A stretch of 64,000 nucleotides of DNA from Vibrio marinisediminis (lineage in GTDB: Bacteria > Pseudomonadota > Gammaproteobacteria > Enterobacterales > Vibrionaceae), in the NCBI RefSeq assembly GCF_014050145.1, contig NZ_JACFYF010000001.1, positions 372,001 through 436,000 of the forward strand, written 5' to 3'. A program made the position numbers and the translations under genes. Position 1 is the first letter of the stretch. Each line of letters opens with the position of its first letter. The notes under the pieces are model-generated. The model did not search any database, had not been told where the DNA came from, and was given only the letters and a program-made list of their open reading frames with translations. This document shows positions 37,246 to 45,851 of this stretch, piece after piece.

Positions 37246-38472
37246 TTAGCGAATGAACGCAATCCAACCTTGTAGAATGACGAGGTTCACGATGTCGATA
37301 AAGAACGCACCCACAATCGGGACAACCATAAATGCTTGAGGCGATGGACCATTACGGTTCACAATTGAACCCATGTTCATAACTGCGGTAGGCGTAGCAC
37401 CTAAACCAAAACCACAGTGTCCGCTGGCAATAACCGCTGCATCATAATCTTTACCCATTAGACGGAAAGTAATGTAGTAAGCAAACACCGCTAGAATCAT
37501 CGATTGAATCACTAGGATGATAAGGAACGGAATCGCTAGATCGAAGATGTTCCACAGTTTCAGGCTCATTAATGCCATTGCTAAGAATAAGGATAACGAA
37601 ACTGTACCTAGGATATCGATAGTCTCTAGGTCTAACTTACGTACTTTGGTCACTTCCAAAATGTTGGTGATCACCACACCAATAAATAGCGCATATACAA
37701 AGTCAGGAATCATCAGCCATTTGATACCAAATGAACTTACCCAGCCTTCCAAATAATCTGCACCAGTCACACAGAGCATGATGAGCGCCAAACCTTCGAC
37801 AACCTTTTTCGCAGTTACACGATCTTCTTCATGCTCGTTGTATGTAACCAACTCAGGGAACTCTTTGTGACTCTGGTTAGAACAGCCGTATTTTGAGACC
37901 AGTCTTTTCTTCAAAATCAGACGCTGTGCTACCGGACTCCCCATAATGCCACCAGCAACTAGACCAAACGTAGCCGATGCCATGGCAATTTCTAATACGT
38001 TATCCAAACCGTACACATCTTGGAAAGTTTGCGACCATGCCGCACCAGTGCCATGCCCGCCAGATAGAGTAATTGAGCCAGCAATTAATCCCATTAATGG
38101 ATCTAAGCCCAATAGGCTTGCCAATGACACACCAATCGCGTTCTGAATTAGAATATAAACGGATGCAATCGCTAGAAAGACGAATACTTTTGCGCCGCCT
38201 TTCACCAACTGAGTGTAGTTTGCCGCTAAACCAACGGTCGCAAAAAACATCAACATAAATGTGTTTTGTAACGGCAGGTCGAAAGCCAAGTCAACGCCAT
38301 TAAAATGCATAGTGGTAATGGCGAACGCCACAATCAAACCACCTACAATGGGTTCAGGAATATTGAATTTTTTTAATGCAGGAAATTTTGAATTAATAAA
38401 CTGACCTAAAAACAATACGCAGATAGCGACTAAAAATGACTCCTGTGGGCCTACCGATATAACCTGATTCAT
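37246..38472 (-). CDS. gltS: Sodium/glutamate symporter GltS
   Basis: 408 residues, about ten helices, close to the 401 of E. coli GltS. The family's two-domain repeat and Gly-rich reentrant loops appear as SITLSGGHGTGAAWSQTF and IASGHCGFGLGATPTAVMNM. It takes up glutamate with sodium at the inner membrane. It is monocistronic, with a 410-bp gene-free region upstream. Confidence 0.95.
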   Translation of the reverse strand: MNQVISVGPQESFLVAICVLFLGQFINSKFPALKKFNIPEPIVGGLIVAFAITTMHFNGVDLAFDLPLQNTFMLMFFATVGLAANYTQLVKGGAKVFVFLAIASVYILIQNAIGVSLASLLGLDPLMGLIAGSITLSGGHGTGAAWSQTFQDVYGLDNVLEIAMASATFGLVAGGIMGSPVAQRLILKKRLVSKYGCSNQSHKEFPELVTYNEHEEDRVTAKKVVEGLALIMLCVTGADYLEGWVSSFGIKWLMIPDFVYALFIGVVITNILEVTKVRKLDLETIDILGTVSLSLFLAMALMSLKLWNIFDLAIPFLIILVIQSMILAVFAYYITFRLMGKDYDAAVIASGHCGFGLGATPTAVMNMGSIVNRNGPSPQAFMVVPIVGAFFIDIVNLVILQGWIAFIR

Positions 38473-38882
38473 AAATCCTCTTGTTCCGTTTTCTCACACA
38501 GAGAGCTTCGAACTCAAACTGTGAGCTGTATCTCTGCCGGTCAGGTTGCCTGTTGCGGAGTTACATTACCAGACTCAATCCAACTCTTTTTCCCATCATT
38601 TAAGAATTAAAGGCAGATTGCTGAGGTTTAATTTTCACATAGCGAGAATTTTCATCTCAAATTTATTCTTGACAAGCCTAATAAAGCACTGAGATTACGT
38701 GATCAAGATGCAAAAATATCGCGCAGAGAGCCTGAAAACCTTCGTAAAACAGAAAGGAAATTATAAAAATTAGCGGGATAAATCGGTACTTAATGAGAGA
38801 TTGGTAAGCAATTTACAGCATAAAAAAAGCCAAGCTCAGATTGGCTTGGCTTTTTAGTTAGTACTCTAACAATAAAAATCAA
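38473..38882. other. Gene-free interval upstream of gltS
   Basis: No reading frame or RNA gene is convincing. It holds the gltS upstream region and, at 38822-38855, the terminator of the VF530 gene. Confidence 0.5.
38822..38855 (-). terminator. Intrinsic terminator after the VF530 gene
   Basis: AAAAAGCCAAGC-tcagattg-GCTTGGCTTTTT, a perfect 12-bp stem; on the minus strand it lies 28 nt past the stop and ends in a T-run. Confidence 0.92.
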
Positions 38883-39305
38883 CTAGCGACGGTTGTAGCG
38901 ACCTTTTGATGAACGCTCTTTGTGTGCTGAAGCGGCTTTCGCTTGAGAAAGCAAAATAGACTCAACCGTAAGCTCCATCGGCTCACGCGGTTTCAGACCG
39001 TGAGGAAATGTGCGCGCACGTGGTGGCAAGTTGTACTCATAATCAGACGCTTTAGGCATACGCTTGAAACGATACAGGTAAAAGTTTTCTACACGCTCTC
39101 TCGCCCATTCCGTTTTCTTCAAATATTTAACGCTACTTGCAACCGTTGGCTTAGTATTGAAGCAATTCATACGCATTGCGGCATCAAGAATTTCCCAACC
39201 ATAATGGTCAACCAACTGCTGGATCATGTCTTCAATTTTAAGACCGTGCAGTGGGTTATTTTGCTGCAATTCAATGCGTAGTTCATCTGACATATGTTCT
39301 GTCAT
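38883..39305 (-). CDS. VF530 family DNA-binding-like protein (DUF2132)
   Basis: 140 residues from the ATG at 39305, which has AAGGA eight bases upstream; the frame opens nine codons earlier at a poorer start. The N-terminal 75 residues carry the VF530 pattern: NNPLHGLKIEDMIQQLVDHYGWEILDAAMRMNCF...SSVKYLKKTEWARERVENFYLY. A basic C-terminus follows (ERSSKGRYNRR). Function is unknown; DNA binding is proposed for the family from structure. Confidence 0.88.
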   Translation of the reverse strand: MTEHMSDELRIELQQNNPLHGLKIEDMIQQLVDHYGWEILDAAMRMNCFNTKPTVASSVKYLKKTEWARERVENFYLYRFKRMPKASDYEYNLPPRARTFPHGLKPREPMELTVESILLSQAKAASAHKERSSKGRYNRR

Positions 39306-39424
39306 GAAACTTTCCTTCGTCTTGAGTAGCATGCTTTACCGCAACCACTCGGTGTTAATTCATCACTGCCAAATACAATTTACTTGGCAGTCTATCTCAA
39401 TGTATCTGGTTCTCGCTGCACTGA

Positions 39425-41029
39425 TTAAGCCGCGTTCAGTACCTTTTGCTGATGCGCCATGTACTCATCAAAAGTACCTTGGAAATTAATCAGTTGCTTA
39501 CTTTTAACATCAATAATTGATGTTGCCAGAGAAGACACAAACTCACGGTCATGGCTAACAAAGATTAGCGTACCTTGGTAAACACTCAATGCACTATTTA
39601 GTGCTTCAATCGCTTCCATATCCATGTGGTTGGTCGGTTCATCCATAATAAGAACGTTAATGTCTTGCATCATCAACTTACCAAAGATTAAGCGGTTTTT
39701 CTCACCACCTGAGCAATCTTTCGCTTTCTTGTTCGCATCATCTGCAGTAAACAATAGACGGCCTAAAATACCGCGCACCATTAGGTCATTGTGCTTAACT
39801 GTGCGCCATTGTGAAATCCACTCAAAGATGGTCAGGTCGTTATCAAAATCGGCAGTACTATCTTGCGGACAGTAACCAACAGATGCATTTTCAGACCACT
39901 TAACCACGCCTTGAGTCTGTTCCAACTCACCAACAAGGCAACGCAGCAATGTCGTTTTACCGACACCGTTTTCACCAATAATAGCTAAACGTGTGCCAGC
40001 TTCTAACAATAAGTTACCACCACTAAACAGAGTTTCACCATCAAAGCCGTGCGCCAGATCTTGCAGCTCAAGCGCTAGACGGTGTAGTTTTTTACCTTCA
40101 CCAAAATCAATTGATGGGCTGATACGGCTACTTGATTTCACTTCATCAAGTTGGATTTTATCCATCTTCTTAGCACGTGAACTTGCCTGTTTTGCTTTTG
40201 ACGCGTTTGCACCAAAACGGTTAACAAAGTCTTGTAGTTCACTAATTTCAGCGGCTTTCTTAGCGTTTGATGCAAGTAACTGCTCACGGCGCAGACCCGA
40301 TGCTTCAAGGAAGTACTCATAGTTACCTGGGTAAATACGCAATTCACCGTAGTCGATGTCAGCCATGTGAGTACATACAGAGTTCAAGAAGTGACGGTCA
40401 TGCGAGATGATGATCATCGTACACTTACGTTGGTTCAACTCTTCAGCCAACCAGTTGATGGTATGAATATCCAAGTTGTTGGTTGGTTCATCAAGCAACA
40501 AGATATCTGGGTTTGCAAACAAAGCTTGTGCCAATAGCACACGCAACTTCCAACCAGGCGCGACTTGTTGCATCAGACCGAAATGAAGCTCTTCTTCAAT
40601 ACCCGCTTGCAGCAAAATATCCCCAGCACGAGCTTCTGCTGTGTAGCCGTCCATTTCGGCGAATTCGCTTTCAAGTTCCGCCACTTTCATGCCGTCTTCT
40701 TCACTCATTTCAGGTAATGAGTAAATGCGTTCACGCTCTTGCTTCACTTCCCACAGTTTGCGGTCACCCATGATCACTGCATCAATCACGGAATATTTCT
40801 CAAATGCGAACTGATCTTGGCTCAATACACCCAGCTTTAGTCCTGGTGTAATAGAGACGTTGCCCGAGCTTGGCGTTAGTGCACCACTAAGAATTTTCAT
40901 GAAGGTTGATTTACCACAACCATTGGCACCAATTAGACCGTAACGGTTGCCGTTGCCGAACTTTGCTGAAATATTTTCAAATAATGGCTCGGCGCCAAAC
41001 TGCATGGTGATGTTATTTGTACTTATGAT
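39425..41029 (-). CDS. ybiT: ABC-F family ATPase YbiT, apparently with an ATC start codon
   Basis: Soluble twin-ABC protein of the ribosome-associated ABC-F family. Walker A motifs are GANGCGKST and GENGVGKTT, signatures are [15 protein letters not shown] and CSGGEKNRL, and Walker B motifs are [10 protein letters not shown] and [11 protein letters not shown]. coli YbiT begins MLVSSNVTMQFG; the homologous residues here, [12 protein letters not shown], are encoded in frame upstream of the first ATG (41005), but with no ATG, GTG or TTG. A GAGGA lies seven bases before an ATC at 41029. Starting at 41029 gives 534 residues, at 41005 526. Family is certain; start is not. Confidence 0.9.
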   Translation of the reverse strand: MISTNNITMQFGAEPLFENISAKFGNGNRYGLIGANGCGKSTFMKILSGALTPSSGNVSITPGLKLGVLSQDQFAFEKYSVIDAVIMGDRKLWEVKQERERIYSLPEMSEEDGMKVAELESEFAEMDGYTAEARAGDILLQAGIEEELHFGLMQQVAPGWKLRVLLAQALFANPDILLLDEPTNNLDIHTINWLAEELNQRKCTMIIISHDRHFLNSVCTHMADIDYGELRIYPGNYEYFLEASGLRREQLLASNAKKAAEISELQDFVNRFGANASKAKQASSRAKKMDKIQLDEVKSSSRISPSIDFGEGKKLHRLALELQDLAHGFDGETLFSGGNLLLEAGTRLAIIGENGVGKTTLLRCLVGELEQTQGVVKWSENASVGYCPQDSTADFDNDLTIFEWISQWRTVKHNDLMVRGILGRLLFTADDANKKAKDCSGGEKNRLIFGKLMMQDINVLIMDEPTNHMDMEAIEALNSALSVYQGTLIFVSHDREFVSSLATSIIDVKSKQLINFQGTFDEYMAHQQKVLNAA

Positions 41030-41210
41030 AACCCTGTCCTCGAAGTAAATTTTCTTTTAATAACAAGCTCTTAATTTACTTTCGAGATACTGTTTTAAAA
41101 GGTCAAATTGGATAAGGGCGCTATTCTATATGATTCGAATTAAAGGTGATATAGATCACTTAAATATTGACCATATTCCTTGAAATAAAAATCACGGAAA
41201 CAAGCTATCC

Positions 41211-41273
41211 CATCGCTGCGAAATTGCACCAAGCGAGGAGAAATCAATCAATATTTAACTTAGTCTTTGCCAT
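41211..41273 (+). repeat. Left copy of 63-bp imperfect direct repeat (lysE 5' remnant)
   Basis: Colinear, without gaps, with 45196-45258: I count 51 of 63 identical, including 17 of 17 at the right end (AACTTAGTCTTTGCCAT) and 14 of 14 in AAATTGCACCAAGC. It corresponds to the lysE leader and eight codons, but the ATG has become ATA. The two copies bracket about 4 kb of nucleoside-salvage genes. Confidence 0.8.
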
Positions 41274-41275
41274 CA

Positions 41276-41304
41276 AGAAAAACAGGGTCGCATCGGACCC
41301 TGTT
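41276..41304 (-). terminator. Intrinsic terminator after nucleoside phosphorylase
   Basis: AACAGGGTC-gcatcg-GACCCTGTT, with a T-run on the minus strand, 31 nt past the stop. Confidence 0.88.
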
Positions 41305-41334
41305 GTACGCAACATCGCTATCTTTCTTGACGCG

Positions 41335-42066
41335 CTACTGCTGAGCAATCAAAGCTTCTAATGCGGCTAACGAGGCTTGCTTTTCACCGTCCATCATACA
41401 TTTTGCTTCATTGACATATTGGTCGACGCCTTGTTTAACATCTTGTTGGTAAAGCACGACATTGTTCAAAATCGACGCCACATAAAGCCCTCGAAGACGA
41501 CCAACAGCAAATAGCGCAGAAGTTTCCATATCGGCGCCAAGAACACCCTTCTTATTCCAATATTGGCAAATAGACTCTTCGTCGTCGGTGTAAAAGCTAT
41601 CGTGCGAGCGTACAACACCAAAATGATGCGGGGTGGATTGACCAGACAAGTAATCGTGTAATGCTTTCAATAACGAGAAACTGCCATATGCTGGATACGC
41701 GGCATCAACATAAGCTTTTGAGCCGCCTTCATCACGCACGGCACCTTCTGCCACGATTAACTCACCAAGTTGAATGCTGGCTTGCATCGCCCCTGCAGAA
41801 CCAACACGGACAACATGAGTCACTCCGCATTGCTTAAGTTCTTCAACAGCAATGATCATTGAGGGCGCACCAATACCCGTACTGCATACAGACACCGGTA
41901 CCTCTTTGTATTTGCCTGTAAAAAGACGATATTCACGGTTTTGCGACACCATTTCTGCACAATCAAACAGCGCAGCAATACGGTTGGCACGGTCAGGCTC
42001 GCCGCAAACAATAACCAATGGGGCGACTTGGGTTTTGTCGACACCAATATGAGGTTGTTTGAGCAT
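41335..42066 (-). CDS. Nucleoside phosphorylase (uridine phosphorylase-like)
   Basis: 243 residues of the NP-I family. Key segments are VIVCGEPDRANRIAAL (phosphate loop), VSVCSTGIGAPSMIIAVEEL, VVRVGSAGAM and GADMETSALFAVGRL (ribose-binding Met-Glu). NP-I enzymes split nucleosides with phosphate into base and ribose-1-phosphate. The overall match to E. coli Udp suggests uridine, but the base-specificity residues are not clear, so a purine substrate cannot be excluded. GAGG precedes the ATG. It is divergent from a CRP/FNR regulator and close to NupC, which supports nucleoside salvage. Confidence 0.88.
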   Translation of the reverse strand: MLKQPHIGVDKTQVAPLVIVCGEPDRANRIAALFDCAEMVSQNREYRLFTGKYKEVPVSVCSTGIGAPSMIIAVEELKQCGVTHVVRVGSAGAMQASIQLGELIVAEGAVRDEGGSKAYVDAAYPAYGSFSLLKALHDYLSGQSTPHHFGVVRSHDSFYTDDEESICQYWNKKGVLGADMETSALFAVGRLRGLYVASILNNVVLYQQDVKQGVDQYVNEAKCMMDGEKQASLAALEALIAQQ

Positions 42067-42369
42067 GGATTGATCCTCTTATTCTTGTATTCAGACAGCA
42101 GACATGACAGCGCAACTTAAGTGAGTCGTCACTTTTTACTCGGGTCATATCGAAGTCTTGCCATAATGTGTTTAAACTACGCCAATCTTAAGAGGGTTTC
42201 GCCTTAGAGCATGAGGACTTTTGTCCTACTAAAGTGCTTTTAAATCGTGGTGATAGCAGGGTTTCACTATGATATGTGACTGGTATCAAAATAGAAAAAC
42301 CGTTGTGGAAAATACCAAACGGAGATACCGCTAGTTGGTTATCCATTTACGGGAAAACATGAGAGAACT
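42067..42369. promoter_or_regulatory. Divergent promoter region with GGAC-N4-GTCC operator candidate
   Basis: 303 bp between the nucleoside phosphorylase and the CRP/FNR regulator. The inverted repeat AGGACTTTTGTCCT occupies 42214-42227. On the minus strand a -10-like TAAGAT (42190-42185) lies about 33 bp from the repeat centre, the spacing of class II CRP/FNR activation. The same core occurs, inverted, at 45010-45021. Confidence 0.65.
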
Positions 42370-43050
42370 ATGAGAATTAAACCGTCGCCAACGGGTCGTT
42401 TTAAAGCCTTGCTCAATAACAAAAGTACTGCGTTTCGAGAGTTGATCTATCAATGCCAAGTAGGTAGTTGCTACTTTAACGCCGGGCAAGCAATTTTGAC
42501 GCAAGGTCAACCATTGGAGCATATCTATGTCGTGCCGGCAGGGCGTGTTTCAATGAGTATTTTGGCGGTTAACGGACGCCGCTTTCAACTTGGAGAAGCA
42601 AACTGCGACGATCATATTTTTGGTGAGATGGAATTTTTCACCGAAACGCCATGTCAATGGAGCGTAATGGCAGATGAGCAAATGCAGGTAGATATTATTT
42701 GCATTAAAAAGCTCACAGAGAGGCTCCATCAACAACCTGAAATGCTGTTTTTCTTTGCCTCTGCACTCGCTGATGATTATCAAGATTCACTCGACATCTA
42801 CACCAATCGCTTGCTACACCCTATCACTTACAACATTGCCTATGATTTGTTGATGCAGCAACAAGAGAACCCACCGCTATGTGGCTTTAATAAAGTCAAT
42901 CAAGAAGCGGAGCGTTTTGGCACCTCTGGGCGCGTTTATCGCCGCGCAGTAAAAGCACTGATGGATAAAGAACTGATCCGCAAAGGTGAGAGTGGGTTGG
43001 AAATTGTCGATGAGCAAACACTGAAGGCTTTTCTCGATACGTATGAGTAG
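42370..43050 (+). CDS. CRP/FNR family regulator (YeiL-like)
   Basis: 226 residues: an N-terminal cyclic-nucleotide-binding-like beta roll (QPLEHIYVVPAGRVSMSILAVNGRRFQLGEA, GEMEFFTETPCQWSVMAD), a long dimer helix, and a C-terminal winged HTH (NQEAERFGTSGRVYRRAVKALMDKELI). The recognition helix lacks the Arg-Glu pair that CRP and FNR use for TGTGA or TTGAT, so a different site is expected. E. coli YeiL, near nucleoside genes, is the closest type I know. It sits between a nucleoside phosphorylase and NupC, so it probably regulates nucleoside use. Confidence 0.85.
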   Translation: MRIKPSPTGRFKALLNNKSTAFRELIYQCQVGSCYFNAGQAILTQGQPLEHIYVVPAGRVSMSILAVNGRRFQLGEANCDDHIFGEMEFFTETPCQWSVMADEQMQVDIICIKKLTERLHQQPEMLFFFASALADDYQDSLDIYTNRLLHPITYNIAYDLLMQQQENPPLCGFNKVNQEAERFGTSGRVYRRAVKALMDKELIRKGESGLEIVDEQTLKAFLDTYE

Positions 43051-43060
43051 TCACCACAAA

Positions 43061-43092
43061 AAAACGCCACCTGCAAACTGCAATGTGGCGTT
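43061..43092 (-). terminator. Intrinsic terminator after nupC
   Basis: AACGCCAC ... GTGGCGTT with an inner TGCA/TGCA pair; the minus strand ends in a run of seven or more T. It lies 20 nt past the nupC stop, between convergent genes. Confidence 0.85.
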
Positions 43093-43111
43093 ACTAGTAA
43101 TACCTTAGAAA

Positions 43112-44317
43112 TTAGACGAACAAGCTAACAATCGCCGCGTTCATTAAGTTCGCCAATGTTGCAGCAAGCAGTACCTTCATTCCCAACTTGCCAATCACAC
43201 CAGCGCGCTCAGGGATCATGGTACTAAGAGCACCACATACCATTGCTACCGAACCAATATTGGCAAAACCGCACAATGCAATCGTCATAATTGCGGTGGT
43301 ACGCTCACTTAAATCAACCGCACCCATGCTTGCAAACGCAACGAACTCATTAAGCGCAATTTTTTGTCCTAAGAATGCACCCGCGTCCATCGCTTCACTC
43401 CAAGGAACACCAATCAGCCATGCGACTGGTGAGAAGAAGAAGCCGAGAATCACATCAACGGTCAAGCCTTCAAAACCGATGTAGTTACCCAGAGCGCCCA
43501 GTCCACCGTTAAGCAATGCCATCAAGCCGATACATGAGATGATCACCGCACCGACAATCGCCGCAATTGACGTACCAGCAATCGCCCCTTTTGCAACAGC
43601 ATCAATAAAGCTGGTTGGCTTTTCGTTATCTGGTAACTCCGGCACTTCATCAATCGTGACTTCTGTTTCTGGGATGATCAGTTTTGCAAACATCAAACCC
43701 GCTGGCGCAGACATAAAGCACGCCATAACCAAGTAGTTAATGCCAACACCCATACCAGCAAGACCCGCCAGAATTGAACCAGCAATGGAAGAAAGACCAC
43801 CGACCATAATGGCGAAGATCTGTGCACGCGTCAGCACACGGTGGAACGGCTTTACCAAAAGCGGCGCTTCGGTTTGACCCAACACAATATTACCTGCTGC
43901 GTTCATTGATTCAGCGCGAGAAGTGCCGAGCACCAACTGCAAGCCGCCGCCGATAATGCGAACAAACCACTGCATGATGCCCATGTAGTAAAGTAAAGAA
44001 GTTAGCGAGGCGGTGAAAATAATTTGAGGCAGAACTTGTAAAGCCCAAACAAAGCCAATGCCATCCACACTGAAATTCACCAAGTTACCAAACGCAAACT
44101 TAATGCCTTCTGTACCATAGTTAAAGACAGTTCCCACGCCATTTGAAACCGCGAGCAACACATCAGCCCCCGCCTCAGTTGCCAATACAAAACCGGCAAC
44201 AATTAGGATGATAGCGAACGCGCCAACAACGGCGCGCCAACTGATTTGACTTCTATTTTCAGAGCATAAGAAACCCACACCGAGAAGAACGGCGATACCA
44301 AGTATAGATTGCAACAT
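43112..44317 (-). CDS. nupC: NupC family nucleoside transporter (CNT)
   Basis: 401 residues, the usual CNT length. Landmarks are VLPQIIFTASLTSLLYYMGIMQWFV, NAAGNIVLGQTEAPLLVKPF (the substrate and sodium/proton-binding region) and CGFANIGSVAMV. It imports nucleosides with an ion gradient across the inner membrane. Its start lies six bp after the stop of the oxidoreductase gene, so the two form an operon running from about 44.98 kb. Confidence 0.94.
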   Translation of the reverse strand: MLQSILGIAVLLGVGFLCSENRSQISWRAVVGAFAIILIVAGFVLATEAGADVLLAVSNGVGTVFNYGTEGIKFAFGNLVNFSVDGIGFVWALQVLPQIIFTASLTSLLYYMGIMQWFVRIIGGGLQLVLGTSRAESMNAAGNIVLGQTEAPLLVKPFHRVLTRAQIFAIMVGGLSSIAGSILAGLAGMGVGINYLVMACFMSAPAGLMFAKLIIPETEVTIDEVPELPDNEKPTSFIDAVAKGAIAGTSIAAIVGAVIISCIGLMALLNGGLGALGNYIGFEGLTVDVILGFFFSPVAWLIGVPWSEAMDAGAFLGQKIALNEFVAFASMGAVDLSERTTAIMTIALCGFANIGSVAMVCGALSTMIPERAGVIGKLGMKVLLAATLANLMNAAIVSLFV

Positions 44318-44323
44318 AATAAT

Positions 44324-44866
44324 TTATCCGATGTGAGCGTTTACAGCGTTAATGATTTGGTCAACATGTTGATGAGCGAGCGAAATGGTTTTGTCGACAT
44401 CACCGCCCTCTTCAGGAATGGCGTTCATTTCAAATGTCACTACGGTATCGATGATATTCATCTCCGCAGCTTTAAAGGCATGTTCAAAAGCGCGCTGATA
44501 GCACTCCAGTGGCATAAAGTTAAAGCCCGACTCTGAATAAGACTCCGCCGTCGCACCCGCAGTGATTGAAAACAGCAGTTTCTTACCTTTGAGCTGGCTA
44601 CCTTCTGGACCGAAAGCGAAGCCATAGGTGAAAACGTCATCTATCCACTCTTTCATCACAGAAGGGAACGTACTCCAGTAAAGTGGAAATTGCACAACCA
44701 CCAGCTCAGCATCTAACAGGCGTTGCTGCTCCGCTTTAATGTCGCCAGCAAAATCCGCCGCGTGGGCGATTTGCCAATCACAACGCTGTGCAAGCAGCTT
44801 GAGAATTTCTGCATTAGCAAAAGATTTGTCTAAATTAGGGTGTCCGTTGATCACGAGTACGTTCAT
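44324..44866 (-). CDS. NAD(P)H-dependent oxidoreductase (MdaB/KefF-type flavodoxin fold)
   Basis: 180 residues. FMN/FAD-binding segments are VLVINGHPNLDKSFANAEIL, VVVQFPLYWSTFPSVMKEWIDDVF and LLFSITAGATAESYSESG, typical of the Flavodoxin_2 group that includes quinone reductases and KefF. Probably a two-electron reduction of quinones or electrophiles. Placing it first in an operon with nupC is unusual; it may deal with quinone-like or oxidised nucleobase products, but that is inference. Confidence 0.88.
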   Translation of the reverse strand: MNVLVINGHPNLDKSFANAEILKLLAQRCDWQIAHAADFAGDIKAEQQRLLDAELVVVQFPLYWSTFPSVMKEWIDDVFTYGFAFGPEGSQLKGKKLLFSITAGATAESYSESGFNFMPLECYQRAFEHAFKAAEMNIIDTVVTFEMNAIPEEGGDVDKTISLAHQHVDQIINAVNAHIG

Positions 44867-45235
44867 GAAAAAAACCTATTTTTGTTCGTGCTTTTGTTCT
44901 TGCTTTACGTGTATTCAAAATGGTTAGTGATACAAACAAGAAGATCCGCATCTATTGTTATATTGATAACTCTGATGAAAATGATAACGCTGACTTGATA
45001 AGAATAAGAGGACAAAAGTCCCTCCAGTAAGGGACTAGGTCAAAAATTTCGAAATTCGGTGAAATCTAGTTCTCACCTAGCAATCCACGCCCTCGCACCT
45101 AACGAGATTACGGTCCAAACAAGCAGATATCTAAACTCTGGCATCTACACTGCAGCAAAGCCACTGTGCGCAATATCGTTCAATACTGCCCAATTCATCA
45201 CTGCTAAATTGCACCAAGCAATGAGGAATTAAATA
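44867..45235. promoter_or_regulatory. Divergent region with second GGAC-N4-GTCC site
   Basis: 369 bp between the oxidoreductase-nupC operon and lysE. AGGACAAAAGTCCC lies at 45009-45022; its 12-bp core is the reverse complement of the core at 42215-42226. A second inverted repeat overlaps it (AGTCCCT / AGGGACT, 45017-45036). On the minus strand a TATCAT at 44986-44981 sits 32 bp from the first repeat centre, as for class II activation. The right direct-repeat copy begins at 45196. Confidence 0.65.
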
Positions 45236-45258
45236 ATGCACAACTTAGTCTTTGCCAT
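45196..45258 (+). repeat. Right copy of 63-bp imperfect direct repeat (lysE leader and start)
   Basis: Matches 41211-41273 as described there. This copy is functional: it holds the GAGGAATT ribosome-site region and the first eight codons of lysE. Confidence 0.8.
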
Positions 45259-45829
45259 GGTCGTTTTTGCTTTTGTCGGCTCTGTAACCCCTGGACCCGT
45301 GAATATCATGGCGACCAGCGTCTCAATGAACCATGGGCTATACTCCGCGGCTCGATATGTTAGCGGAGCGTCTTTTGCCTACGCTCTGGTGGTGTTTATC
45401 ACTGGCAGTGCAGTTAATACGGCGACCAGTGTGCTGCCTAAACTGGAGCTCACGATGCAGATTTTAGGCAGTGTCTTTATCTTATACCTTGCCTATAAAA
45501 TCTATTCCGCCCCCACTTCTTCTTTGAAGTCATCAAAACACGCCTCGGCTGGCTTTTTTGTTGGAGCCTTAACCCAAATACTCAACCCAAAAGCTTGGTT
45601 AGTCGCCATGTCCGGTGTTAGCCTGTATGTTATTGGTCATGAAGATCAGTCGTTTTCACTAGCACTATTCACTTTAGTCTCGTTGATCCTTTGCCTTATT
45701 GGCGTTGGTATTTGGGCGGTGATGGGAACAGCATTATCGAAATACCTGAATAATGCCGTGCGACAACGACAGTTTAATCGGGTAATGGCAGTGCTACTGG
45801 CTGCTAGCGCAACGATGATATGGATATAA
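45236..45829 (+). CDS. LysE family amino acid exporter
   Basis: 197 residues, about six helices. The N-terminus (FVGSVTPGPVNIMATSVSMNHG) carries the TPGPxN motif of the LysE/RhtB family, and FVGALTQILNPKAWLVAMSGVS holds the conserved NPK. It exports an amino acid or related metabolite. GAGGA lies about 10 bases before the ATG. An AraC regulator follows 22 bp later, probably in the same transcript. Confidence 0.92.
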   Translation: MHNLVFAMVVFAFVGSVTPGPVNIMATSVSMNHGLYSAARYVSGASFAYALVVFITGSAVNTATSVLPKLELTMQILGSVFILYLAYKIYSAPTSSLKSSKHASAGFFVGALTQILNPKAWLVAMSGVSLYVIGHEDQSFSLALFTLVSLILCLIGVGIWAVMGTALSKYLNNAVRQRQFNRVMAVLLAASATMIWI

Positions 45830-45851
45830 TTTGATGAAATCGTGAAGGAAC

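Larger units (their letters stand above)
41030..41334. other. Gene-free interval with lysE-like remnant
   Basis: About 305 bp between ybiT and the nucleoside phosphorylase. It contains the left copy of a 63-bp direct repeat (41211-41273) that matches the leader and first codons of lysE near 45.2 kb, and the phosphorylase terminator. The ybiT promoter should lie here. Confidence 0.6.

Noticed and set aside
41167-41361. 65-codon frame containing the lysE-like fragment
   Set aside because: Overlaps a terminator and the 3' end of the phosphorylase; it is a remnant, not a gene.
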